Part shown: positions 36,812-43,396 of the stretch, one piece after another
How the letters are laid out: the number at the start of each line of letters is the position of its first letter
How positions within the stretch are numbered: the first letter of the stretch is position 1
Source: Janibacter sp. A1S7
GTDB taxonomy: Bacteria > Actinomycetota > Actinomycetes > Actinomycetales > Dermatophilaceae
Assembly (NCBI RefSeq): GCF_037198315.1
Contig: NZ_CP144913.1
Span: 248,001-312,000, forward strand
Direction: 5' to 3'
Length of the DNA: 64,000 bases
Notes under the pieces: model-generated
What the model was told of the DNA's origin: nothing
Database searches by the model: none
The model's input: the letters and a program-made list of their open reading frames with translations, nothing else
Translations under genes and position numbers: made by a program

Positions 36812-37917
36812 GTGTCGCGCGTCATTAATTCATTGACAGTATGGGATGATGGCGTATGCCGTCACCTGCTCTGGAGATCAGCGATGAGGATCGTGCGACC
36901 CTGACCTCGTGGACACGGTCGCGCACGTTGCCGGCGGGACGTGCGCAGCGGGCGCGGATCGTGCTGGCCGTCGCGGCGGGGGCGGGCACCTCTGCGGTGG
37001 CTCGGCAGGTCGGGACCTCGCGTCCGACGGTGATCAAGTGGCGTGACCGGTTCGCCGTCGACGGGCTCGCTGGCCTGGAGGACGAGGAGCGTTCGGGCCG
37101 ACCGAAACGCGTCGATGATGCCGGGATCATCGCCACCACGCTTGAGCCGCCACCGGCCAGGCTCGGGGTGACGCATTGGTCCTCGCGGCTGCTGGGCCAG
37201 CACCTGGGGATCGGGGATGCCACTGTGGCCCGCGCCTGGCGCAAGTACGGGGTCAAGCCGTGGCGGCGGGAGACGTTCAAGTTCTCCACCGACCCGGAAC
37301 TGGAGGCCAAGGTCCGCGACGTGGTCGGGCTGTACCTGAACCCGCCGGAGAAGGCGGTCGTGCTGTGCGTGGATGAGAAGTCCCAGATCCAGGCCTTGAA
37401 CCGGACCGCGCCGATCCTGCCGCTTCGACCGGGTTTGCCGGAGAAGGCGACCCACGACTACAAGCGCAATGGCACCACCACGCTGTTCGCCGCTCTTGAG
37501 GTGGCCACCGGTGCGGTGACCGACCAGTGCTACGACCGGCACGGCAAGGCCGAGTTCCTCGACTTCCTCAAGAAGGTCGCCAGGGCCTACCCGCGCCGGG
37601 AGCTGCACGTGGTCCTGGACAATTACCACACGCACAAGCACGAGGACATCAAGCAGTGGCTGGCCAAGCACCCGCGGATCACGTTGCACTTCGCCCCGAC
37701 CAGCGGGTCCTGGCTCAACCTCGTCGAGGTCTTCTTCGGGATCATCAGCCGACAGGCCATCCGCCGCGGCTCCTTCGACAGCGTCAAGCAACTCGTCGCA
37801 GCGATCAGCACCTTCATCGACGGCTGGAACGAGCGCTGCCACCCATTCATCTGGACCAAGACCGCCGAGGAGATCCTGCCTCACGCCACCCGTCAAACCA
37901 GTTCAGGCGCGCGACAC
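36812..37917 (+). mobile_element. IS630-family insertion sequence
   Basis: About 1106 bases. Terminal inverted repeats start GTGTCGCGCG (10 perfect outer bases, imperfect to about 28) and are flanked by a TA duplication; the flanks C-TA on the left and TA-G on the right show insertion in CTAG, the known IS630 target preference. One complete transposase gene fills it. Confidence 0.9.
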
Positions 37918-37920
37918 TAG
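36856..37920 (+). CDS. IS630-family transposase
   Basis: 354 residues from ATG 36856. An N-terminal helix-turn-helix pair (about 28-80: VARQVGTSRPTVIKW) and a DDE domain with Asp in LCVDEKSQIQAL, Asp in VVLDNYHTH and Glu in SGSWLNLVEVFF. All three catalytic residues are present and there is no frameshift, so it should be active. The gene reads through the right inverted repeat; its stop codon TAG at 37918-37920 is formed by the duplicated TA plus the target's G. Confidence 0.94.
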   Translation: MPSPALEISDEDRATLTSWTRSRTLPAGRAQRARIVLAVAAGAGTSAVARQVGTSRPTVIKWRDRFAVDGLAGLEDEERSGRPKRVDDAGIIATTLEPPPARLGVTHWSSRLLGQHLGIGDATVARAWRKYGVKPWRRETFKFSTDPELEAKVRDVVGLYLNPPEKAVVLCVDEKSQIQALNRTAPILPLRPGLPEKATHDYKRNGTTTLFAALEVATGAVTDQCYDRHGKAEFLDFLKKVARAYPRRELHVVLDNYHTHKHEDIKQWLAKHPRITLHFAPTSGSWLNLVEVFFGIISRQAIRRGSFDSVKQLVAAISTFIDGWNERCHPFIWTKTAEEILPHATRQTSSGARH

Positions 37921-38513
37921 AGGCCGAACGCGCCGCCACCGACGAGGATCGCGACGCCCAGTCCGATCAGGACGATCGGGAAGAGGATGTGCTCCCACCG
38001 TTCCAGGACCTCGGCGATGGGTCGACGCGTGGCGACGAACTTGGCCATGGCCACCAACACAGCCACGAGCACGAGGAACATGATGCAGAAGGTGATGACA
38101 GCGGGAGTACTGATGTTGAGGAACACCGGGACATAGACGCCGATATTGTCTCCACCGTTGGCGAAGGTGACTCCGGCGACGGTCGCCACTGCAACGCTCT
38201 TGCCGGATACGGCGGCATCATCGTCGTCGCCCTCGCCGCGGTAGGCCTGCCATGCGGCCCAGAGGCCCAGCGCGAGGGGGATGAGCCCGAAGTAGGGAAT
38301 GGTCTCCTCTGGCAGTGCCCACCCCGCCCCCAGGGTCACCAGCAGTGCGGCGGCGAGGATCCCGACGAAGCCGAGGTACTGCCCGGCCAGGATCTTCGCG
38401 GTCGTCCCCGGACGCCCCGCCCCTCGGGCGAAGAAGAGTGAGAGCACGATGATGTCATCGATGTTGGTCGCGACGAAGAGCCCGATCGCTTGGAGCAGTG
38501 CCGTGACCGTCAT
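37917..38513 (-). CDS. cadD: CadD-family cadmium resistance transporter
   Basis: 198 residues from ATG 38513. Five or six hydrophobic helices. The family motifs TNIDDIIVL near the N-terminus and FANGGDNIGVYVPVF in the middle carry the acidic and Asn residues expected to bind the metal. CadD-type permeases export cadmium without ATP. The start overlaps the stop of the regulator (ATGA). Its own stop codon abuts the end of the IS630 element, so the 3' end lies at the insertion site. Confidence 0.9.
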   Translation of the reverse strand: MTVTALLQAIGLFVATNIDDIIVLSLFFARGAGRPGTTAKILAGQYLGFVGILAAALLVTLGAGWALPEETIPYFGLIPLALGLWAAWQAYRGEGDDDDAAVSGKSVAVATVAGVTFANGGDNIGVYVPVFLNISTPAVITFCIMFLVLVAVLVAMAKFVATRRPIAEVLERWEHILFPIVLIGLGVAILVGGGAFGL

Positions 38514-38869
38514 GCCCTAGTGCTCCCTTCATGGCAGCCGGGCACATCGCAGGTGACGTCGAGGCAGGGAGCGTCCTCGTCGACGGCCAGCTTGACCTCG
38601 ACCAGCTCGGTGAGCGCACGCGCGAGGTGGGGGTCAGCGATCTCGTAGAGGGCCTGACGGCCTTCATGGGTGGCGACCACTATTCCGCAGTCCCGCAGGC
38701 ACCCCAGGTGGTTGGACACGTTCGAGCGCGTCAGGTCCAGAGCGTTGGCGAGTTCTGCCGGGTGCGCTGGGCACGCCAGAAGCGACAGGAGTATCCGTGA
38801 GCGAGTGGGGTCGGCCATCGCCCGGCCCAGGCGCTGCATGGCATCCAAGCGGGAAGTAAGAGTCAACAT
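38510..38869 (-). CDS. cmtR: CmtR-like ArsR/SmtB-family metal-responsive repressor
   Basis: 119 residues from ATG 38869; this start (MLTLTSR) aligns with the N-terminus of M. tuberculosis CmtR, although an ATG at 38890 is in frame. A winged helix (LTRSNVSNHLGCLRDCGIV) holds the CLRDC cysteine pair that, with a C-terminal Cys (CLDVTC), forms the Cd/Pb sensor in CmtR. It overlaps cadD, so metal release would derepress both genes. Confidence 0.9.
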   Translation of the reverse strand: MLTLTSRLDAMQRLGRAMADPTRSRILLSLLACPAHPAELANALDLTRSNVSNHLGCLRDCGIVVATHEGRQALYEIADPHLARALTELVEVKLAVDEDAPCLDVTCDVPGCHEGSTRA

Positions 38870-38873
38870 ACAC

Positions 38874-38897
38874 TGAACAATACAGTTCATGCTGAAC
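38874..38897. promoter_or_regulatory. candidate CmtR operator
   Basis: Inverted TGAAC/GTTCA arms separated by 6 bases (38874-38889), followed by a third TGAAC (38893-38897), just upstream of the cmtR start in the AT-richer promoter region. Confidence 0.5.
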
Positions 38898-38951
38898 TAA
38901 ACTTCATCCTGCCCACATTGCCCGCTGCACGCAAGCTCCCGGTCAGAGGGC

Positions 38952-39033
38952 TGGACGGCTCTCCCCCGAGCACCTGGAGGCAAGACCGCCGACCCCCGCG
39001 CAACCCGTCAAACAACTTCAGACGCGCGACACT
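38952..39033. mobile_element. decayed right end of a second IS630-family element
   Basis: This segment aligns with the last about 100 bases of the complete IS630 copy: it shares CAAGACCGCCGA, CCCGTCAAAC and the terminal CGCGCGACAC followed by TAG, with an internal deletion of about 10 bases. It cannot encode transposase but keeps a recognisable terminal repeat, at the far side of cadD-cmtR and against the 3' end of the GntR gene. Confidence 0.78.
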
Positions 39034-39772
39034 AGGTGAGGTCGTACCGCTGTTCGGCGGTGTAGCGGCCAGGAGGGTAGACCGCTTCGGCGAACTCGAT
39101 CGGAGCGTCTGCCCCGTCGTAGACGATGTGCTCGACCACGAGGACCGGTGTCGAGGGCTTGGCGAGGCCGAGTTCGGCAGCGTCCTCCTTACCGGCCGAG
39201 CGTGCGGTCATTCGGTCGCGTGCGTACCGCGCAGTGCGGCCTGTCTGTTCCTCGACATAGGCCACCGTGCCCGTGCGGATGCGCTCGGTCGACAGCAGGC
39301 GTGGCGCCGTGGAAGCCAGTTGTGCGCTGAACCACGAGGTGGACACTTCGGTCCGCTCGTCCCCGTCCCACGTGATCCGGTGTCGTCGGATCGCAGCCGT
39401 CCCCTCGGGGAGGGCGAGACCACGCACCACGTGCGCTGGGGGCTGCTCGACCACCTCGGCGGCCACGATCTCTGCTCGCTCATTCCCGCTGTAGATCCGG
39501 CCAGCGCGCTTCGCCCGCGCATACCGATCACCCGGGCGCCGATGGACATCGAGGTCAGCAACGAACGTACCCGAACCCTGGACCGAGTTGAGGAAACCTT
39601 CCGTGCGAAGAAGCGCGAGAGCCTTGGTGGCGGTCGGCCGGGACACGTCGTATTCGATCGCCAGGGCACGCTCGCTCGGCACCTCGTCGCCCGCTCGGAG
39701 CTCACCGCTGAGGATCCGCGTGCGGAAGTCGTCGGCGATCCGGCGGAACTTCGCGGTGGTTTGGCTGGTCAT
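39032..39772 (-). CDS. korSA: GntR/HutC-family repressor, KorSA-like
   Basis: 246 residues from ATG 39772 (GTG 39775 also possible). GntR winged helix about 5-72 (SERALAIEYDVSRPTATKALALL), then a UTRA ligand domain (about 85-240). In pSAM2 elements KorSA represses pra and its own gene, keeping the element integrated. Matching operator sequences lie in front of both genes here. The stop codon lies in the CTAG next to the decayed IS end, so the insertion left the protein intact. Confidence 0.85.
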   Translation of the reverse strand: MTSQTTAKFRRIADDFRTRILSGELRAGDEVPSERALAIEYDVSRPTATKALALLRTEGFLNSVQGSGTFVADLDVHRRPGDRYARAKRAGRIYSGNERAEIVAAEVVEQPPAHVVRGLALPEGTAAIRRHRITWDGDERTEVSTSWFSAQLASTAPRLLSTERIRTGTVAYVEEQTGRTARYARDRMTARSAGKEDAAELGLAKPSTPVLVVEHIVYDGADAPIEFAEAVYPPGRYTAEQRYDLT

Positions 39773-39787
39773 CACTCACACCTCATC

Positions 39788-39799
39788 TGGCTAATACCA
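39788..39799. promoter_or_regulatory. operator half-site between korSA and DUF1152 gene
   Basis: TGGCTAATACCA matches the pra operator arm TGGCATATACCA at 10 of 12 positions. It sits 16 bases upstream of the korSA start and 45 bases upstream of the divergent DUF1152 gene. Confidence 0.55.
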
Positions 39800-39843
39800 C
39801 TTAAGGGTAGAGCTTGCAGCGACCCCGAGACACAATCGCCCGT

Positions 39844-40926
39844 ATGAGGACTCTCTACGTTGCAGCGGGCGGCGGTGGCGATGCCGTCGGCGCACTGCTG
39901 GCCCGGCGCGCTTTAGGGGACACGGATGAACGTCCTGCTCTCGTCTCGACCTGCGCATGGGAGCGGCTGCGAATCGATCCGGTACCCGGTCCACGTGCTC
40001 GGGCGGACTTCACGGGGTTGTCGCTCGTCAATGGTGAGCCGTTCGAGGTCACCCCTAGCTCGGATACTGTGCCCCCGGGTAGGTCCGTCCTCCCGCGACT
40101 GGTGAAGACAAGCGGCGCACGAATCTTCCTGCACGACCTCGACGGTGGAGCGATTGGCCTGCGAGACCAACTCCGGCGACTTGCGGCGGCCGCGGACGTG
40201 GGGAGACTCGTCGTGATCGACGTTGGCGGGGACATCGTGGCGCGCGGACTAGAGCCCGGTCTGCGCAGTCCACTCGCCGACTCGCTCACCTTGGCAGCTG
40301 CTCTTGGCACTGGCATCCCAACGACCGTGGTGGTTCTCGGTCCGGGCGCTGACGCTGAGTTGCCGGAGGGAGATGTGCTCGGGCTTTTGCAGGACGCTGG
40401 GGCCGCGATGGTTGGACACGTCACTCCGGATGACGTACGGACTCTTGAGCCCGTCCTGTCCTGGCACCCCACCGAGGCTTCGGCCTTGGTGGCAGCAGGA
40501 GCCGGAGGCATGAGGGGATTCGTCGCCATGCGCCGAGGGCGAGACCCTGTCCCGGTCACTGATCACACACCGCAAACTTGGGTGGTCGCCTATCCGGCCT
40601 TTGCGTTATTTCCTTTGGCTCAAATGCTCCAGGCGACAACGAGCCTCTCCGAAGCTGAAGAAGTCATGCGCGCCGCATCTGTCGATGAACTCGACTTCGA
40701 ACGAAAGGTCGCCGCGGAGACGCCAACGCAGCGCCCACGCAAACCCTTGGCGGACGTCATAGCGGACATGACGGCCGTGGGCGCCACGCACATCACTAGG
40801 CGTCGGCTGTCCGAAATCCTGACCCGTCGAGGGTCTGATGAGCTTGCGGAACTTTTCGGTACTCGAACCAGCGGTCTGTGGTCTAAGGCTGACTTGCTCC
40901 GCATTGCGAAATCGAAGAGGTCCTAG
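39844..40926 (+). CDS. DUF1152-family protein (AICE cargo)
   Basis: 360 residues from ATG 39844. The opening RTLYVAAGGGGDAVGALLA is the glycine-rich nucleotide-binding-like motif of DUF1152 proteins. Further conserved-looking segments are VVIDVGGDIVARG (about 120), VVVLGPGADAEL and a C-terminal helical domain (ITRRRLSEILTRR). There is no membrane helix. The gene is divergent from korSA, with an operator copy in the 71-base gap, and codon use looks less GC-rich than that of the core genes. The family has no established function; a defence or host-manipulation role is only a suggestion from its place in the element. Confidence 0.65.
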   Translation: MRTLYVAAGGGGDAVGALLARRALGDTDERPALVSTCAWERLRIDPVPGPRARADFTGLSLVNGEPFEVTPSSDTVPPGRSVLPRLVKTSGARIFLHDLDGGAIGLRDQLRRLAAAADVGRLVVIDVGGDIVARGLEPGLRSPLADSLTLAAALGTGIPTTVVVLGPGADAELPEGDVLGLLQDAGAAMVGHVTPDDVRTLEPVLSWHPTEASALVAAGAGGMRGFVAMRRGRDPVPVTDHTPQTWVVAYPAFALFPLAQMLQATTSLSEAEEVMRAASVDELDFERKVAAETPTQRPRKPLADVIADMTAVGATHITRRRLSEILTRRGSDELAELFGTRTSGLWSKADLLRIAKSKRS

Positions 40927-40985
40927 CGCTGCCAGGAGTCGGGCATGCGTGACGAGCAGGTTCGCTGGGGTCGCTGCCGCTCCAA

Positions 40986-41453
40986 CTAGTCGGACAAATC
41001 GGCGAAATCACGCTGGGTCATGAGAGGCAGAGTCATGTGTGTTTGAAAGTGCATTTGCTCCGATAGTCGGGCAATTTCAGCGCGAACGTAGGGCCATAGG
41101 GCCAGACTTGCAACGCACCGGCCGAACGAATCGACCGCCTCGTCGCTTCCCTCGGGGAGTGGCTCATCAAACGTGTATAGCCCCCCAAAGGCAGACGAGT
41201 ACGAAGCCAAAGTCTTTGGCTCGACATCATCCATTGATTCTTGCATTTCAATGCTGGCCCGAAGGACGAACATCCCAGTCGTCCCGCTGCCACTGCTTTG
41301 AATGTCGATATCAATTTCGGAGGGTCCGATATCGCCTGTACCTCCCGGAAATCTCGCATGCTCGGCATGAGACTCGAATAGGCGAATCTCTACGAGGGAG
41401 GCCATCTGTACTAGGGGTGCAGCAAGTTCCTGCAAATGACGTAGATCAGTCAT
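40986..41453 (-). CDS. SecB-like chaperone of a toxin-antitoxin-chaperone operon
   Basis: 155 residues from ATG 41453, sharing one base with the antitoxin stop (TAATG). The C-terminal ARLSEQMHFQTHMTLPLM resembles the SecB end, where a helix follows a beta strand carrying a hydrophobic groove; overall length and beta-rich centre (SEIDIDIQ, TGMFVLRASIEM) suit the SecB fold. In M. tuberculosis, Rv1957 is the SecB-like chaperone of the HigBA TAC and protects the antitoxin. Gene order toxin-antitoxin-chaperone is the same here. Codon use is noticeably less GC-rich than in the core. Confidence 0.72.
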   Translation of the reverse strand: MTDLRHLQELAAPLVQMASLVEIRLFESHAEHARFPGGTGDIGPSEIDIDIQSSGSGTTGMFVLRASIEMQESMDDVEPKTLASYSSAFGGLYTFDEPLPEGSDEAVDSFGRCVASLALWPYVRAEIARLSEQMHFQTHMTLPLMTQRDFADLSD

Positions 41454-41863
41454 TAGGCGGGTACGCGCCATTCGGAAAGGTCGGACGAAACAACGCGGAG
41501 GTGGCGCGTCCTAACGCGCGGTGTGGCGTAGTCATGCTTCGCCACACTGCGCCACTTCTCTGGCCCTTCTGTCCGCACGACATCTTCGGCTGTAGCCCGC
41601 AGGTGTAGGCGTCCGCCGACAGCGCGCACATAGCGCATGAGGGTGCTGATCTGCGGGTCTGTTCGCAGGGACTCGAGTTCTGAGACCGCGGACTGGGTCG
41701 TCGACATTTCCTCGGCAACGGAGGACTGCTTCAGGTGTCGGTGCTGCCGCAGCCCACGCATGGCCTGAACTAACTGGAAGTACTCGGCGGCATCGTCCGC
41801 CGCCTCGCGAACGGCCTGGGGCTGTTGGCCCAGCAGACGATCGAGGTCGCTTAGTTGTTCCAT
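41453..41863 (-). CDS. HigA-like antitoxin with candidate chaperone-addiction tail
   Basis: 136 residues from ATG 41863. An XRE helix-turn-helix (about 36-92: LKQSSVAEEMSTTQSAVSELES) is the DNA-binding antitoxin core. After it comes a basic, poorly structured C-terminal extension (about 100-136) ending in VVSSDLSEWRVPA. In the M. tuberculosis TAC the antitoxin has a similar Trp-containing tail (the ChAD) that must be bound by the SecB-like chaperone. The next gene here is SecB-like, so the tail is a candidate ChAD. Confidence 0.78.
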   Translation of the reverse strand: MEQLSDLDRLLGQQPQAVREAADDAAEYFQLVQAMRGLRQHRHLKQSSVAEEMSTTQSAVSELESLRTDPQISTLMRYVRAVGGRLHLRATAEDVVRTEGPEKWRSVAKHDYATPRVRTRHLRVVSSDLSEWRVPA

Positions 41864-41991
41864 AGTGCATCACCCTTGGTCATGGCTTGGTCCCGCCTCT
41901 GGCGCGGGGACGTGTCACGTCCGCCCTTGCGCTCGGCCACAGCCTACATCGGTCAGGACCGATCCCGGTACCCAGGATCCGAAACTGTGAT

Positions 41992-42330
41992 CTAGGTGTC
42001 GTCCTTCCACGCACGCATCCGGTCCTTGGCGACCTTGTGGATCTGCTTGGGCAGCTTGTTCGACTTCTTCATGTACACCTTCAAACCGACCGCGATGTAC
42101 GGCTTGGGATGGAAGAACAGGCATCGAAGGAAGACCCCGTCCCGGTTCACGGTGATCTCGAAGATGCCGTCACCGATGGGCTTGACCTTGTTCGCTGGGA
42201 GCCGCCCCTTCTCGTACTCCTTCATGGCACCCAGGAGCCACCCTCGGGCGTTCTCGTCCGGGATGTCGAGCAACTCACTTCGGACCAGGGGCAAGCGAAA
42301 ATTGCACCGGTGTCCGTCCGTCCCCGTCAT
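41992..42330 (-). CDS. HigB/RelE-superfamily toxin (Gp49-like)
   Basis: 112 residues from ATG 42330. The GIFEITVNRDGVFLRCLFFHP core and the AVGLKVYMKKSNKLPKQ segment match the HigB / phage-derived Gp49-like RNase toxins, which cleave mRNA at the ribosome. It is the first gene of the operon; 128 bases separate it from the antitoxin, which is wider than usual and may hold a second promoter. An inverted repeat, the likely antitoxin operator, is just upstream. Confidence 0.82.
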   Translation of the reverse strand: MTGTDGHRCNFRLPLVRSELLDIPDENARGWLLGAMKEYEKGRLPANKVKPIGDGIFEITVNRDGVFLRCLFFHPKPYIAVGLKVYMKKSNKLPKQIHKVAKDRMRAWKDDT

Positions 42331-42342
42331 CAGTCTCCCCGA

Positions 42343-42356
42343 AGTTACACGTATGT
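42343..42356. promoter_or_regulatory. candidate antitoxin operator upstream of toxin
   Basis: TTACA and TGTAA arms with a 4-base spacer lie 13 bases upstream of the toxin start, in an AT-richer patch; the expected autoregulatory site of a HigBA operon. Confidence 0.5.
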
Positions 42357-42938
42357 AAGACCCCGATCGTACCGTGGGCGCCCGACGCTTCCCGGAAGTC
42401 GGGCTTCTTCTACGGCCGACTCGGCCGGTGTGAGGAGTTTCTCTACTGACTCAAGCGCGCCTCCGGCGCGAGCCGGCGGGCCTTCGGCCCGCCGCCGTGC
42501 CGGGCATGCGGCCTGGCGGCCGGTCCGGGCGCGGCGTCGGACCTCAGCCCGCACGGCACAACAGAAGGAGCGGCGCCCAGGAGTCATCCCGAGCGCCGCT
42601 CCCTTCGCCGAGCAGCTACATGCCAGCCTGCGCGGTCACGTCACCTTCACGCCTCCGACCCTCCGCTCCACTCTCCGCCCGCCTCCGGACCGCATCAAGG
42701 GCGCTTCGCGTCACTGCGTGATGGACTCCGTCCACCCTTGACCCGGCCACTCCGGCAGGCTCCTCTGCTCCGCTACAGGGTCGGCGGCTAGAACCGGCCA
42801 CCACTTCGAGGTCACCTGCGAAGGGAGCAGCGACTCGCCGCGCGTCGACATGACAACACCACGTTCCACTCCTAAGGCGCCCGATGACCCCGGCTCCCCC
42901 CGGGAAGATCGCCTGCCCTTCGTGGCACGATCCGCGAC

Positions 42939-42972
42939 GCCCCCTTCTCCCTCCCCCCAGACGAAGGGGGCG
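42939..42972. terminator. hairpin of paired CCCCCTTC / GAAGGGGG words
   Basis: A 10-base stem around a pyrimidine-rich loop near the right end of the AICE; another inverted pair of the over-represented word. Confidence 0.6.
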
Positions 42973-43009
42973 TTCGTGTCTCCAGGGTCGGCGGCAAGAA
43001 CCGGCCAGC

Positions 43010-43031
43010 CCTCCACTTTGCCCTCCACTTC
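43010..43031. repeat. candidate arm-type integrase sites near attR
   Basis: Two direct copies of CCTCCACTT(T/C), 12-base period, 113 bases inside attR; same word and period as at 31311-31332. Confidence 0.6.
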
Positions 43032-43144
43032 CGCACGCAGGCTCGCCGAACCAGTCCGAACCGAGCCCACCCGAAGTCAACGAAAAGCCCGAAATGACGG
43101 GCGAGCGGCATATCAGCAGGAGCCACCAGAGAAGGCCCAAAGGC

Positions 43145-43189
43145 AAACAGGTGGTTGGGGGTTCGAGTCCCCCCGCCAGCTCTCTGAGC
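43145..43189 (+). repeat. attR, 45-bp direct repeat
   Basis: Identical to 31226-31270. It holds only the tRNA-Thr 3' part, so it is an attachment site and not a second tRNA gene. Confidence 0.93.
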
Positions 43190-43396
43190 CGCAGCCGAGG
43201 TGAGGATGGGCGCTTATCAGCACTCTCAAGCCTCAATCCGCCGCTCATGGCCCAGTTCTGACTGCCACTCGCGGGTGGTGTCACGCGCCCCAGCAGCCGC
43301 GCTCGACCGACAGGCATCTAGTCTCGGGAGCGTGATGGCGCACTCGACCACCTCCGTTCGCAACTGCCTAGGCCGTTGCGGATCCGTGGCGGCGTG

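Larger units (their letters stand above)
42357..43144. other. gene-free, highly structured right end of the AICE
   Basis: No convincing coding region. Between 42389 and 42602 there is a run of GC-rich hairpins: CCCGAC/GTCGGG arms, GCGCGCC/GGCGCG arms, a stem GGCGGGCC/GGCCCGCC with a 3-base loop, and a 10-base stem at 42567-42602. A 25-base sequence is directly repeated at 42776-42800 and 42983-43007 with one mismatch, and a CGAAGGGGGCG-type hairpin lies at 42939-42972. It could contain the cis-acting transfer locus (clt), a single-strand origin or the attP arm sites. Confidence 0.55.
31226..43189. mobile_element. pSAM2-type actinomycete integrative and conjugative element (AICE)
   Basis: About 12 kb between two identical 45-base direct repeats, the left one in tRNA-Thr. 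It carries, all on the minus strand, integrase, excisionase, a RepSA-like protein, WhiB-like protein, FtsK/TraSA-type ATPase, a small protein, a Pra-like activator and a GntR/KorSA-like repressor: the full module of an element that replicates by rolling circle and transfers double-stranded DNA. Accessory genes are an IS630-cadmium insert, a DUF1152 gene and a TAC operon. All core genes look intact, so it may be mobile. Confidence 0.9.

Noticed and set aside
43145..43189. Possible second tRNA-Thr gene
   Set aside because: Only the 3' part of the tRNA is present; it is the attR copy.
42616..43317. Minus-strand frame with an AGGLEPPTTCLPLG-like segment
   Set aside because: That string is the usual translation of a tRNA 3' end (here attR); no ribosome site and no conserved domain.
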